Assembly: GCF_000003815.2 (NCBI RefSeq)
Contig: NC_049990.1
Coordinates: 22,325,247 to 22,389,246, forward strand
DNA: 64,000 nt
Origin: Branchiostoma floridae
Lineage: Eukaryota > Chordata > Leptocardii > Amphioxiformes > Branchiostomatidae
Direction of reading: 5' to 3'
Shown here: positions 1 through 14,742 of the stretch, piece after piece
Position numbering within the stretch: the stretch's first letter is position 1
Layout of the letters: each line of letters opens with the position of its first letter
Notes under the pieces: generated by a model
Databases searched by the model: none
Seen by the model: the letters and a program-made list of their open reading frames with translations, nothing else
What the model was told of the DNA's origin: nothing
Program-made: the position numbers and the translations under genes

Positions 1-20
1 CCCAGCGGCTGTTTTAATAG

Positions 21-250
21 CTATTGCCATACGTTGTACCATACACTGTTGTTTGATGCCTATTGTCATACGTAGTCCCATGAAGGTTGTGAAGCAATAA
101 ATTCATACATATTTGCCCAAACATGTACTAATATCATTCAGTTGGATATGAATTATTATACCCTGATTGTATTGATGTTTCAATATCTATTGCCATACCC
201 TGTACCATATACATTGTTGTTTGATAGCTATTGTCATACACGGCACCATG
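21..250. repeat. Imperfect direct duplication of about 65 bp
   Basis: A block near 21-84 and a second near 186-250 share the same order of phrases (ctattgccatac, tgtaccata, gttgtttgat, ctattgtcatac). They are about 166 bp apart. No coding potential is seen. The second copy runs directly into the CTCA microsatellite. Confidence 0.6.
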
Positions 251-262
251 TACGATATTGAT

Positions 263-625
263 ACTCACTCACTCACTCACTCACTCACTCACTCACTCAC
301 TCACTCACTCACTCACTCACTCACTCACTCACTCACTCACTCACTCACTCACTCACTCAATCAATCACTCAATCACTCAATCAATCACTCAATCACTCAA
401 TCACACTCACACTCACTCACTCACTCACTAATTCATTCATTCATTCACTCACTCACTCACACTCATTCACTCACTCACTCACACTAACTCACTCATTCAC
501 TCACTCACGCACTCACTCACTCACTCACTCACGCACTCACTCATTCACTCACTCACTCACTCACTCACGCACGCACTCACTCACGCTCACTCGCTCTCTC
601 ACTCACTCACACTCACTCACTCAGT
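263..625. repeat. (CTCA)n tetranucleotide microsatellite
   Basis: About 360 bp of CTCA/TCAC repeats, almost pure at the left and broken by CAAT, CATT and CACG variants further right. Open reading frames here (Thr-His-Ser-Leu repeats) only reflect the simple repeat and are not genes. Confidence 0.97.
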
Positions 626-3125
626 CCTATAGCTATGTTAGGTTCAAGTGTTGATTTTACCCGTTCCAAACTTCGTGAACTCAATCCCAAAGTTCAAAAC
701 AGATGTAGACCCCACATGAATGTACAGTAGTGTACTGAATGCTGTGGTTATCCGCAGGCGGTGTGTACTGATGTTGATACACTTCATGGTGTGTTGAGAG
801 GGTTTGAATCAGACGTTAAATGACTAGGGTGTTTATTGGATACATATGTGTACCGAAGCTCAGGCTCAAAGACCTTGACTCTTTAAACTTTCATTTATGT
901 GAATCTGTCATCGAAAGCCTTATAGTCATGATCATATAACGCTACATATGTTATTGATGGGTACTAGAGAAGACTTGTAGTACATGTAGGTGTAATGGTG
1001 CTATGTCGTACATGATTCGTGACTTACCGAAGGAGTAACTTTCCAACGCAAGAGAATATGAATGAATATGATACAAATGGATGGATGCAGCAGAAAGTTT
1101 TCCAACGCCCAAAGCCAGACTTCTCCTGTCTGTCTATTGTGAGTGAAAGTTATTCCAATCTGTTATTTTTTTTCGGTCGATAGTTCTCATGAATGCAACT
1201 TGTGACTCTACAAAATACCTGTTTCTAACAAAATAGGATATTGGTTTTAAGAATGGTAGCGGAAATCGTTGATTAAGAAGCGTATGTACAGGGACGTCTC
1301 CTGCGACCAAGTGAGAAAACCACAAGTTCAGAGTTCAGGACTGAAAGCATTCCCAGCTGTCGGGACCAGGCGTGGCCATGGCCGAGAGAAAACACTCCCT
1401 TCACAACCCTCCAGAGGAGAAAACCGCACAGATTCCAAACTTATGAAAATCTGAGACAAAACGTGCCGCTTTCATCGTAACTTTTCCAGGAGCCAGGGGA
1501 GCTTGCGCCAGCTGTAAAAAAAACGCACGATATTTCCACCCAATATCTACTTGAAGATCAGACTTCACGTCCGTAAAGGTGATATCTGACTGCACTTTGG
1601 GCACAGGTGTGGTACTGCGGGGTTTCCTGCGGCATTGTTGTGTTATTTTCGGCGATTTTTTTAATGATTTAGACAACAAAGTTCACAAAACGTAAGAAAA
1701 GTCGTTCTTTATCTCTGAAATTTGTTGAGTAATCTTTCGAACCCAAGTGCAGTGAGATACCTCCTTAAGTCAACTTGAGCTACGTTGTCATAGAAACGAT
1801 GACAACATTGGCCTTACTCCAGATTTTCCTCTCTCTGGGTATAAGTAGCACTTGACCTCTAAACACAGCAAGTCATAATGTTACAAAAACAAGCTCCAAC
1901 ATTCTCGGTAATAGTTGTACATCTTTGGCTTAGAATCTCCAATAGAAATAGATACTTTTTGGATTTCGCATCTGTATGTTTAATAAAGTTGTTAATTAAT
2001 GTAGACAAACGATAGGAAGTTGTCTGGCGAGTTGGTTCCCATTTTACAAGACGGTTTACACAAGACCGGTGTTACCTTTTATTAAGTTTTACCACATTTG
2101 TGTAAGTATTGACATAACAGGTGACTATCACCTTTGCGAGATGTCAATCCGGAGACCAGACTACAATGTTTGATCAGCTCACACCGGGAAGGTCCCCTAC
2201 TCTTTTCCATAAGTGCGGTGAGTTCTTTGGAACATCTGATGAATCAATCGCCACACTTGATAGTCTCGTAACTTCAGGGGTTTTGAACTTGGCACCTGTT
2301 ACAAGCATCACCAATGTTGAGCGTAGGTGGAAGACTGTGTTCTAAGAAGTATAGTCATAACGGATGTTCAGAAGGGATAGTAGGGTGTGTGTGAAATGGA
2401 ATTCAAAACACACAAGACGTTTTGGAGACTAAAAACTACACAGGAAACGTTTGCTAAGATGACTTGAATTCCCTTCAGTTTGAAACAAAGTTTGGTGTTA
2501 TATACATTCAGATATGACATGTGGTTTGGTGTGATATATTAGTTCCAGCTACAGATGGTCGAAAGATTGCAAAGTAAAGGAATTTACAAAAAAAGGACAA
2601 TATTAGATAATTGTACTGTATGTAAAAATTGTGACAAAGACGTGGCGATTTTTTACCAATTTTGAACGCTGCTATGGTGACGACGATTCAATATAGTTCT
2701 GTATGTCAAATATAAGAAAGCCTCTGGGTAGATACCATGATAGTTACATCATAAAAATGTCTTTATGTCCTAGTTCATTCAAAGTCAGGGCACCCGAACT
2801 GATTATTAAAAGAACTAAAATGGAATTCAACATAGAAAAGAAAGGCATGTAAGCGTGCATGTTGCTATGTTTGCTTGTTTGTTTGCTGAAGCTATCCAAG
2901 CAACCGGGTTTGATTCCAACAACGATGTTTGGAGAACGAGAGAACTGAGGTCTTCGCAGGTATTTCGCCATATCTCGGCATCTTTTCCACGCTTCGTTAG
3001 TGTAGGTCTTCGTTTCTGACACTACCTGACGCAAAACGTGTCTTCCCTGAATAGAAGATTCGTGTCACCCATACGTGTACGTGTCGTTACTGAGAGGGAT
3101 ACACCTGTCTGTTTGTCACCCTGGG

Positions 3126-3600
3126 GTAAAGGTGAATAAGACGTGACAAGATACAACAAATGAACGTGAGTTAGTCCAGGATAACTCTCGGTTAGAAGTT
3201 AAGAAGGTTGACATAACGGTTTATGGTTGATCGAGACAGTAGGAATACGTGAACTAAAAGTCTGCAAACTTAAATTGTGTGTCACATGTCCAGGGATGTC
3301 GACTAAAGGTGAATACGACGTGACAATATACAACAAATGAACGTGAGTTAGTAAGCGATTTAAACCTATTTATAAGTTGTCTAAGAAGGTTGACATAACG
3401 GTTAATGGTTGAACGGGTCAGTAGGAATACGTGAACTGGAAATCTAAGGAGATTTAGTGTCATTAATCAAAGGGAAGCCATTCCAAACGTTAAGTGTGAG
3501 AAAGTAAGTCTTAAATCAACTGTTAGTAGCAATAGGGCGCTCTCTTTTCCTGTCTGCAAACTTTACTTGTGTGTCACATGTCCAGGGATGTCGTCTAAAC
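3126..3600. repeat. Local tandem duplication with an insertion
   Basis: A segment with taaaggtgaata, gacgtgacaa, acaacaaatgaacgtgag, aagaaggttgacataacgg and cagtaggaatacgtgaac occurs at about 3126-3255 and again at about 3303-3440. A downstream piece (tctgcaaact to catgtccagggatgtcg) lies at about 3261-3300 and again at 3553-3595. The right copy carries about 110 bp of extra sequence between the two parts. Confidence 0.75.
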
Positions 3601-3879
3601 TTCCTCTTAGCACCACGTATGCAGGGGGAGGGCTACCCCATGTACCGGCGTTAATTATATGCAAGCTTTATTGACACGACAAAAAGTACACTGAATTTTC
3701 TATGGTCAACTATAAACTACAAGAAAAAAGGAAAATTTCATTAATTGAACAATATAGAAATAATCAGTATAGGCACACTGTGTATTACAGCACCGTTGGG
3801 GTTATGCCGTCTCTGACGGGGTGATTTGATTTAAGTGAATCACCAACTCTGGACACAAGGATTTGCTCCATCGCAAACA

Positions 3880-4140
3880 GAGGCATGCCCTTACTCTTTT
3901 TCTCGAAAGGTATGGTGGGGGTGGGGATCTCCCCAAACACGGAACCTCCATTTAACGTCATAACGACGGACGTCCCTAACCTAAGCTAGGTACTCATTTT
4001 CACCTGAGTGAAGTGGGGAAGGTCGTGTAAAAGTCCCTTTTCCAAGGGCTCAAGTGCCATGGCAGGATTCGAACCTTGAACCTCTACGTCCCGAGCCAAA
4101 CATGCCAAGCGATCTCACAGCTACAACTTGCACACGCCCA
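3880..4140 (-). repeat. tRNA-derived SINE-like element
   Basis: On the minus strand, 4065-4075 matches an RNA polymerase III B box (GGTTCGAATCC), and an A-box-like TGGCATGTTTGGC lies upstream at about 4095-4107. The flanking body (a 'cacctgagtgaagtg' stretch) runs 3' of the tRNA-like head. This arrangement is typical of tRNA-derived SINEs. The ends are approximate, and no target-site duplication was resolved. Confidence 0.55.
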
Positions 4141-6228
4141 GAAACGTCTAAAAATACGTGATATCGTCTGCTACAAATGAGAGTAAGGTTGGAGTGGTAC
4201 CACACCCATCTGATTTGCATAATGCGGTAAGTACTTTCGCCAACATCTGTCAGTTACCATCAAAATCTTACTTCTACCGGAACGTCGTCCAATCGTGTCT
4301 CTCCTTACTCCTTACGTAGGGTGGGTCCGTTCTATAACTTCCAGTATCGTACAAGTTGGGAGTGTTCATGGAAATGATTCAGTTTCGTCCTTTTTAAAGT
4401 TTGGTGAACGGCCACTTAAGCCCAGTCTCTTATGCATTTCGCCACGCCGTGGTGAGTGGATATCCCTAACGGAACTAAGTCATCCCCCGACCCGTTACCA
4501 AAATTTCCTCACCCGTTACGAGAGTTTACCGAGTTTTATCGGATCATCCGACCTACTTAGACGATAGCGGAGTTTTAAGAAATTAAGGTGAGCAATCTAA
4601 CTCATCCACATTTTCTTGAATGTTAGGGGCATCATAAGTTTAGAACGATTTCTTTTTGGTATGTACGATTGTTTTGCTGTCAGTGTAGGTCTATAGGTGT
4701 TGTACTATTTTGCCTATTAGTTTTGTAGCCTCTTGAAAACCAAGCAGGTGTGTTCGATCTTGTTTTTCTGTTGTCACATGTCATGGTTCAAGGTCCTCTT
4801 TAGAAATGCGATTTCCCCAAAAATAATGTTAGGACTATGATTCTACATATCATGACCCTCGTGTGGTAATATAGATATTTCATAAGCGAGCCAATGTTAT
4901 GATTGAAAGTGTTCACTAGATCGATAAGTTCCATAAAAGGTTTGCTTGTTTGCATTTTCTGCTCAAACGTAAATTGTATAAGTGAAGTCGGCGGAGGTAA
5001 ACATCGAATATATATATATTTGCGAGTCGTAGACTTTTTCAAACTTAAACATCACTTCTCGTGTGTTTACTGCCTGTAAATGTCACATGAAAAAACTTCA
5101 TTGAAGAAAAATATGATCACTACATATATGTCTCAAAAAATCTAAGACCGAAGACAACTCTGGCAACTACTTTCCATTGCTTATAGCCAAAATACTGTAC
5201 ATCTTTTGTTGTGTTTAAAATAATCTTATTAACTTCTTGGTATGACAAAAAAGCGGACAATGTCTATGTGTCACAGCTTCAATGGCAATATAGACTAGAC
5301 AGGGGAAACATGACAAAAACTATTTTGAAAACCTGATTGTAAGGCAACAAAATAATTTGTACTGCCCAAGTTTTCCGAACAGTATCAATGAGGTTGAAAA
5401 AAAATTGAAGAATTTCAAAGTTAGAAAAAGAAGCTGCAATTCCTTAACACTTGCCGCGCCTTTCTTAAACAAAACGTACCCCCCCTTACGGAAAGACATC
5501 TCCTTACCTCATGTACCTAGCACCATTAGACATGGGCCCGTGGATTTCTGACAGGAATTGTTTCATTCACTTGTCCCTTAAAAGAGGCATCGATTACTTA
5601 ATCACTTGTCAAATAGACTTAGGAGTATCGTTCAATTAACTTTGCCAATAATGCGGTTCTGAAACTGTTTTCTTTGGGAATTGTACTGTATCCTTTTGGG
5701 TTCATGCTGTGTCGAGAGTGTGTTTTTTCATCATATTTGCTCATTCTGAGTTGTGACGTGTTTTTGCCTTTATCTTTGTATCGGCTGACCGGGTCTTAAT
5801 GGTTTTTCAGTTATTGAAATGACTCATTAAAAAAAGGAAAGAAGGGTGAACGGAGGAATGGCATAGAATGAAGAATCGACATTTGCAATCAGATTATTTT
5901 CGATTGACATGAAACGTTCTTTAAACAACAGTACCTTCTTTCATATCATTATTTTTCTTCTTTTAAATTATACTAATAGCTAATTAAGAATTCAAGCATT
6001 TTAATGATAATAGTTTATTGCAAATTCTTGCCCGTGTGCTAATTGAAGTTGACATGAAAGGAGACAAACAAACTGTGCAGAACAGTATAGAATATGTCTA
6101 CTCTAGTAGTCTAAAAGCTAACTCCAAACTGTAACTTGTTATAATCAGTTAAAATCAATTTGAAAAAAAAAAATTAAAAGATAATTTCGATATTGTCCCC
6201 GAATACTTTTCACGATAATCCGTTCATG

Positions 6229-6312
6229 AAAGAATTCTCCGAAAACAGATGCACCCCACACCTGTAAAGGGGAAGCATTCTCCGAAAACAGATGCACACC
6301 ACACCTGTATGG
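6229..6312. repeat. Two-copy 44-bp direct repeat
   Basis: The phrase attctccgaaaacagatgca followed by a cacacctgta ending occurs twice in a row. It is a short tandem duplication with no coding evidence. Confidence 0.75.
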
Positions 6313-8227
6313 TGATGAATAAACGATAATCATGTACACCAGACTGTATCCAGAAGAAATCGTACGTATAGACAACAAAACTCTGGTCCAAGTGTACAGG
6401 AAGAGATGGCGCAGTGGCTACCAACATGGCGATTTCGTATGTTATATCTATTTCTATCCTTTTCCTTACTTCCAAACATTACAGGGGTACTACATACATA
6501 CAACACGTGGTCTTTGTAGACCCGATTAGGCAACGTATTTACGTCATCAGTCACGCACACTGGCAAGGTTGTTCTTGGTTACCATGACAACGGATATTTG
6601 CATAAGGATGCTCTGGTGATGACGAGAAATGGGGATTGTCCCCGCGTTCCGCTTCAGAACAAATTCTTCAGCCACTCCTTGGAAATCACCTTAATAGCTC
6701 CAGATCCCGTCCTTGCCCTTAATTGGGTCTTATGCATTTGAGACTGTCAAAATTTTAGACTTGCTCTTTGAACTTTTATGGCTGTCAATAATATGAACGA
6801 ACTGCCTTTTTCGTTTTCATGCATTTTTTTTTTTTTTTGTTCAGGCGCATTCCGCAATGTTTTAGTAAAACGTGTAGATAATCTTGTTAACAGGTTTTAG
6901 CTTCCTTAAGGGTTTGGTTAGTAATTTGATAGATCTAAACCAACCATGGCCCGCATCGCAAGGTCACGTGATTTTCTACATCATCCCTTACGTTCTATAC
7001 TTTTAGTAGAGGGGAAATGCGTATTGCTTCATTACATCGTTTTATGCCTCATCTTTGTACATTATGTATAATATTATGATAGGAACAATAAAGAAAACTA
7101 ATGAACTGAGCCCACTTCTTATGATATCGCAGAGAAGCATATTTTGTTACTTATAACGAGCATATTTCTTTACTAGTAACGATTTCACTTTGTAAGGGAT
7201 CAAACTAAAACGGCATGTGTTGCCAAGCCGTTCATGTCACAAAATTACGGTTGGTTTTCTGTAGGTGTAACCATTAATCTGCTGAAAAATAACAGGAATG
7301 CTGTTATCTTTTGCTTTGTGCACTCGCGCGAGTCGTTAAGCATGTTTTCCGATAGGTTGTCATGTATCCCGCATGTTGGTCGTCCAATCAAGACTTCTTC
7401 ATGCTTTCATGTCCTTTCGTACGTTACAAATCCTGTGGTATTGGTTGATTTCTTGTCAATCGCTGTTGACTTTTCAGAGAAAGGCGCCTAATCTAAGAGA
7501 CAGACCTCCTACAAGGCGTTGATCCGTGGATAAATACATTAGTGTGAAGGTATTGTCAAGATGCCATATCGGGTTCCACGAAGATTCTTTAGTACTTTAA
7601 CGGAAGATGATTCATGTATTTGAAACCGCCTTGGGTTAAGAAAAACCATGTCACGTTCATTTTCCGTAACACATTTTTATTTGACATTCTTAGAATGGTC
7701 GCGATTTTTTCACGGTACAATATGAGGTTGCCATATACTATAACCCAACCTAAAAATACACAAAACAGGCAGTAGAACGATATACGTTTGTGTGCTTAAA
7801 TTGTTGAGTACTTACCGTTGATTCAAGTCTAAGTCACAAATAACGTGTTTGGGCGTTTGCGAATGGTCTTTCATTCTTCAAATTACCACCCGTCCTTTAG
7901 TTGTTTGTAATGTGAGCGGAGAACAAACAGTCCTTATTCTGGCTTTGAGTCTTTGAGCCCCCTATGTATGAGGAAGGGATAAATAGATCACTCTGGGCGC
8001 TTGAACAAAGAAGTTTTTGGGATAGACAGTTAGATCAAGATCCGCTAGGAGCGCATCATGGTATGAGTGTCGTCCTGCCTTCACGTCAATCATCAGTATT
8101 CCAGTCAATTGTACAAAGTGGAGTTGCTTCCTTGATTATGTTGATTGTCCCTGTGTACAAACGTAAACTCTAGGCGGGCAAAACAGCAAAACAGGGGTTT
8201 CAGAATGATTTGGGGGGGGGGTGAGTG

Positions 8228-8327
8228 NNNNNNNNNNNNNNNNNNNNNNNNNNNNNNNNNNNNNNNNNNNNNNNNNNNNNNNNNNNNNNNNNNNNNNNNN
8301 NNNNNNNNNNNNNNNNNNNNNNNNNNN
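8228..8327. other. Assembly gap (100 N)
   Basis: Exactly 100 Ns, the usual placeholder for a gap of unknown length. Frames that run across it are not meaningful. Confidence 0.99.
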
Positions 8328-10248
8328 AGGCATCTTGATAGACATCCAATAAACAATCGATTACCTTAAACAACCACTTGGTGATTTTGCTTACGTACTA
8401 GTTATCAGTGTCCCACTCCAACAAGCGAATCAGTAACGTACAATAAATACCGTTGTCATAAAGGGGCAGGGGACAGTGTGAGAAACCAAGTCCAATTCTA
8501 CAAGGATGATAGAAACTGGCTCGTTGTGGTAATCGCTACAGTGTCTATTGATACTTGTAGGATTCCAGTGTTGATAAATGATTTACGATGTAAACGTGTC
8601 CTTGCATTGGATTCACAAAGTCATTGAGTTGCTATAGCTTCAAAACACTGTCCCAAGAACTCAGTCATCGGTGAATAACAATAATCTCATAATATAATTG
8701 TGTGTTTGAATTGATCAAGACACTTTTCAACATGATCAACATGTTCCCAGATTCCTTGTATACAAAAGAATAGATTAATCTTATGTGTCTGCAATTGCAG
8801 CGCGTATGTTATTAAGACCACTGCCTTTGTGTACGTATTTGCTTCGACTGTGATCAAAAACTTCAATATTGCAATTGCTTACATGCTGAAATATACCCAT
8901 TTGGTAACACACAGTAAGACCGTATATATCGAAGGCCTTTACTGGTATGTACATATACACTCCCATTTTGCTTACACGCAAAAACCACCCTATTTGTTTG
9001 TTGTTGTTAAACACGTTGTCGGTCGTCAGGTACCACAGGTGAGTTAACAATACGGCAGGTGGTCCATCTTCACGTCAGGTGAGAGTCAATACTGGTCCAC
9101 TCTGATGGACAGCGGAGAGTGGTCAATTCAACAGGTCTGCCTTCAGAATCTGACGTAATTGGGCTGATGTGTACTTTAAGGTGCGGCAAAGAGTGGACCA
9201 ATAGAATCAGACGTTTTGTACATTTGAATAAATGCTTAGACCTTGAACTATCAAAATATTAAAACAACCTTTGGGACCAATAAGTTATACGTATCAATTG
9301 AAAACGTACTTGGCATTCTGATGGTTAGAATATTGATTATTGTATTACTGCATAAGCTGTAGCCGAAGCCTTAGGGATGGTATCAATTAGGATTTTTACA
9401 TGGTCAATACTGACCGAAGGAGGCTATATACTACTGTATTCATACTTGCTTACTTAGTGGAGTATTAGATTCGTTTTTGTACAACCACTAAATTATCAGT
9501 GCACGTTTAGGAACACATAAAGGGTCTTAATTTGATGTCCGTTAATTAATAAATTACTTGCTAATCAGATGATTTTTAGGCGTGGAAGGATGCCTTATGT
9601 ATCACTGTTTTTCCACTTCAACTTAAAAAGAAAATAAATTGATATATATGTATTTCAGGACTAGGTACATAGGTGCTAACAGGGTTATTGTTAGTAGCTC
9701 TGAATTCCAAGGCAATGGAAAAGTTTGTGTGGTAGGGAGAGTGCGGAAAAACGATGAAAAGTACAATGTGACATTTGACATGAAATAAAATGAAAGTCGA
9801 ATGAAAGGGACTACAGACACAAAGAAACTAACAGAAATAAGAAAACATAAACATTTTGATGCCCCCAACCATTCTCAGTCGCTCAGTCCTAGAGCTAATA
9901 GAAAAATGGTGGTTATGTATCTATTGACCAGAGAATACTAACAAGTTTCTGATTGCCAACTTAGCGACCATTGTGTTGTGGCACCCTGCATACACGTAGT
10001 CTAGGTAAGCAATACACAATGTCTTGGTAACTACCAGTTCCAGTTTCAATCTATATTATACTGACTTGGTTTAATATTATCAGAAAACTAGCTAGAAATA
10101 GAAAATTTTTGAAATTCTTGTAACATCTACACTGTAGAAAGGTGTCAAAAGCTACGTATACGTCGAAATGAACAACTTGAGTTTGAGACAAGATAAACTG
10201 GAAAATATTTGTTGGCAAATAGGATATGTCGTCTCTATATGTTTACTG

Positions 10249-10663
10249 NNNNNNNNNNNNNNNNNNNNNNNNNNNNNNNNNNNNNNNNNNNNNNNNNNNN
10301 NNNNNNNNNNNNNNNNNNNNNNNNNNNNNNNNNNNNNNNNNNNNNNNNNNNNNNNNNNNNNNNNNNNNNNNNNNNNNNNNNNNNNNNNNNNNNNNNNNNN
10401 NNNNNNNNNNNNNNNNNNNNNNNNNNNNNNNNNNNNNNNNNNNNNNNNNNNNNNNNNNNNNNNNNNNNNNNNNNNNNNNNNNNNNNNNNNNNNNNNNNNN
10501 NNNNNNNNNNNNNNNNNNNNNNNNNNNNNNNNNNNNNNNNNNNNNNNNNNNNNNNNNNNNNNNNNNNNNNNNNNNNNNNNNNNNNNNNNNNNNNNNNNNN
10601 NNNNNNNNNNNNNNNNNNNNNNNNNNNNNNNNNNNNNNNNNNNNNNNNNNNNNNNNNNNNNNN
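10249..10663. other. Assembly gap (415 N)
   Basis: 415 Ns. Frames reported across this stretch are artefacts of the gap. Confidence 0.99.
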
Positions 10664-13426
10664 TAGGCTGATGGCAGCTTTTTGTACATCCATATAAAGA
10701 TGAATATCAAATAAGTTTATGCCCCTTTACCCCAAAAGATAAGATGTTTTAAAAGGATATTTCACAGATGACAAGGACAAGACACATAAGACGGATGTTT
10801 TGGCCTATCGGCATGGGGATGTGCATAACATATCAAAACATATACGTCATCATCCCTTACGGTTATAGACACGTAATGAAAGCATGTACCCATCTATCCT
10901 TTATCTGATGTTATGGCTACAATAATGATCTATCTGAACTTGTTATGTCAGTGTCAACTTACAAATCCCCAACAAGCTATCATATGATGTATGTACTCTT
11001 TGTTCTTTGAAGTTCTACCCACTTTTTGACTCGTCAATAGACCATCAACACTAGTCGATAGACCCTCTCCAAACGTGTATACATGACCTGTCACAGACTA
11101 ACACCCAAAACGACTCCACACAGCCCCTCTTGTGGACTCTAAGTAGCCCGTACTCTCAGCCACAGGCCTGAGCGAGAGGTCCACCTTTGTCCTGACCTCT
11201 ACAAAAGTGACGATTCATCAATCAACACCAAACATACCGTTTACTCAGGGGGGAATGGCAAATGTACACCTTTCTCTCTCGGGGACCATGCGTGAGACAC
11301 TGATCCGATAGGGGTGGTCTTTCCTTTTCAAGTCAAATTAGGCATCTTATTTACAACTTAACCAAAGCCTTAGTTTAACAATCTTTGATCCTTTAGCAAC
11401 TTTTGATCCTTTAAGATCTGTCACTGTTGCTAATAGTGGAGAAACAAAGCGTTGGTACTTTGAGGACAGTCCCGTAATTGTCAAACGGGCTGTCCCCACA
11501 AGAGTAAATACACTGCCCGGCATGCCATTTGCGGAGGTTGGCTCTCGTGATCAAGGGTCTGCATCACTTTCTGACAGTCAAGACATTCGTACACCTTAGA
11601 AAATGTCTTGAAGATAATTTTCTCTCTCTTAAAGTTGAGAACTGCGCTGGTAGTATGTTATAGCTCTCTTCACTGGGAATGTGGACTAGTATACGATGTT
11701 TGCGTAGTTCTGAAGGACCGGCCGAGACAGGTGTTTTTGTACTACTAACCGTGGTTTGGCTACCGGACCGTCTGTAAGTGTTCTGTATATTATCATTACA
11801 CTTCACATATGCTTATGTGTACGCTAGTGTTAATCGTATTTAAAGGTGGCACACGGACAGGTGTTATACGGACAGGTTAGCAATGTTTTCTGGAAGAATT
11901 TGGAACTATGCGTTTATACTGTATGTTTGTGTTTCACTTTCGTAGCAAAATGATAGAAATTACATGGAGTTCCATGGACCAAAAAGAATGAGGGATGACT
12001 TTTCAGGTTTTTATTTCCATCAAAAAACTTAAGTCAAGAATCATTGTTATGTGTAGGAATTTTTGTAAAGTTTGCGTTTCCATACCTGATCTACAACTGC
12101 CGAACGTTGTGGACGGAAAAGTCGGAAACTTGAAACGGAGAGCAGCGCGGCTTTTTAGGTCAGATTGTTCGATTTTTCGATTTCCCTTTACTCGTAGCTG
12201 ACCGCAAGGTTTCATTGATAAAACGTTGACCCTCGAACAGGGACGACTGGCTCTGTAGTAAAAACCCTCGTGGCGTAAAAGAAAAGCCTCACTTTACAGT
12301 GATGTAGATAATCACAGAAGATACGTTTTCAGTTTCTATTAGCATAGAATAGAAACCTGAAAAGATGGTTTATTGCTTGAGATAAACTGAGTTGTGTACG
12401 TTTGGTACGTTTTGTACTCTTATGATTATGATTTTGTCTAGATTCTAAGTTGCTCAATGTCAAAAGACCAATGGTCACCACTAAGGCTAACGTCACATTT
12501 CCAAGCAAGGGGTCCGGACAGGCTGTTTGTGGACTGAACGAAAAATAGAAATGTATACGTAAGAATATACACAAATAATGACCACGACTATTCTCTTTTT
12601 GTGTTGTGTAGTTTGGTTTCTTTTCATGTCATACCTTTCGTTCCCGAAATCTGCCTGGCCGGATCCCGGTTTGGAAATGTGACGTACATGTAGGTATAGC
12701 AGGACATGAATACCACTCTTAGGTTGCGGGTATGTATGATAAGAACTGGCCACTGGACATCATCAGAATCATCAGAATCATCATAATTGAGAAAACAGTG
12801 AGAGTGAGGACTAACTGCTCTATTACTAGAAAGTTTTTGATACAATCACACTGAAAAGAATCCTTGCCTTCTCCGTAAAGTGTGGTGTGTTTTTTTTAAC
12901 GTACTCCATGTGTGGCTCTCTCCAAACACTGGACATCCACTTAACATCATATCAAAGGTGATATTGTACATTGTACAACGGTTTTAGCTAAAGAAAAAAG
13001 TGGCTGATTTTCTGAATCCAGATTCAGATAAATGGATGTCTTGACGAAAGGCACCTGCTGCCCAATTAGGCTTTCTCTCTAAAGAGTACCTCATAATGCA
13101 CGCAAACTAATTAGTCATGGATCAACACTGGTCAGTGCACAGGCTGGACATTGGGATGAATGCTGCCATAGAGACGCGTTAACAACGCGTTTGTAACTCA
13201 TTTACGCATTTCTCAAAATACAAGCTTATGTTAACGCTGAATGGCGAGGTGTACCTTCCTTGTGTGCTCATTTTTGGTTACGTCGGTAACTATGGTGCCG
13301 GCACACTACAAAAATATCAGTCTCTTCCTAAGTGACGCGTAGTTATGTGTTTATGTGTACAATCTAACCACGGAAGAAAAGCAACTAACACTGTGTGTGG
13401 ATAAGAACTAAATACATAACGCTAGT

Positions 13427-13634
13427 TCACCTTTATTTGTGGGATAACCTCTATCCGTTGTTTTCAAAAACACGGTTTTAAGGGAGCGACCGACGGTGGT
13501 TTTAATCTGCAATTTTTTTAAATACATGTATTGCAATTTAGAGCCACAGTCCGTCGAATTATTATCCATTTATACTCTGTTTTTATTTAACAACGGATAT
13601 AGGTTACCCCACGGATAAAAGTGAAGTAGTGTTA
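13427..13634. mobile_element. MITE with about 45-bp terminal inverted repeats
   Basis: The left end (taacgctagttcacc, then a gggataacctctatccgttg core) is the imperfect reverse complement of the right end (caacggatataggttacccc to gtgaagtagtgtta). The whole is about 208 bp and non-coding, which is typical of a miniature inverted-repeat transposable element. The same terminal repeats bound a larger element in intron 3 of the 5'-nucleotidase gene at 44,542-45,630. Confidence 0.8.
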
Positions 13635-14605
13635 TATCTTTTTAATGAAAAGACTCTTTTTACACAAACCACGCTTCGGTGACCTTCCTCGGGCCAATTC
13701 CGACTGGTCTACATCATAATTCAGCTACGTACATACCCGATGAAACTACTCCCCGAGGAATTCTGCTTTTTTACCGTCGGGATTCTGCGGAAATGTCTGT
13801 CTTATCTCATAACGCACTGGTTATCTTTGCCTACTTTGCTATCCATTGATGACGCTGTATTTCTTCATTAATTTGTGATAACATTTGACAGTAAATCAGA
13901 GACTCAATAAATTCTTGCAAACTCAATGCAGTGAAGATGTCTATAGGAAAATTGAATGAAAAAGTGGCGGCAAGAAAGATCACGCGCCAGAGAGAAAAGA
14001 AAATCCAAAATAATTTGTCTATAAAAATTAGTTTGCCCTGAAAGTATCACATGTAATCAAGAATTCAATTCTTATTGAATTTCTTCTGCCAATGGTCGGT
14101 CACATTTTTATATCGTGCGCCAAACGTGGGGATTCTTGGAATAGCCTCTTACGTGTCCAACTAACCACAACTGCCCAGTCATATGAAGCCTGTCGAAGTT
14201 CATTTTCTTTGGTTGGTTCTGTGGCCTGCTTAAAAATTCTACCACGTTGAAATCGTACGACGGCCTACAACTTATGTAACCCCTCCTTTTACACAGACTT
14301 CCTTGTTGTAATAAGGCCCACTTTACACTAGACGGCGATCGCGCTGCGCTCTGACTACGACTTGAAATGGATGTGTGTAGCCTTTGATTTTATACCGGGT
14401 ACATTCATGTATATGATACAAAATGTTAAAGTATGTCTGTAAAGAAAACAAAGCATACAGAGCGTAAAAGAGATTCTTTTTTCTATACAGTTCGCTGAGT
14501 CATACAAAATGTTTAAGTTTGACTGAACAATGGACAAAACACGAAAAGCGTAAAAAGACTCGGGTTTTGTCTATACAATACGTTGACCGATCTGTCAAAT
14601 TTGCG

Positions 14606-14742
14606 NNNNNNNNNNNNNNNNNNNNNNNNNNNNNNNNNNNNNNNNNNNNNNNNNNNNNNNNNNNNNNNNNNNNNNNNNNNNNNNNNNNNNNNNNNNNNNN
14701 NNNNNNNNNNNNNNNNNNNNNNNNNNNNNNNNNNNNNNNNNN
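14606..14742. other. Assembly gap (137 N)
   Basis: 137 Ns. No feature can be called across it. Confidence 0.99.

Noticed and set aside
221-487. Open frames with Thr-His-Ser-Leu repeats
   Set aside because: They are translations of the CTCA microsatellite with no start context or family match.
10168-10710. Frames crossing the 415-N gap
   Set aside because: Almost all residues are unknown, so there is no evidence of coding.
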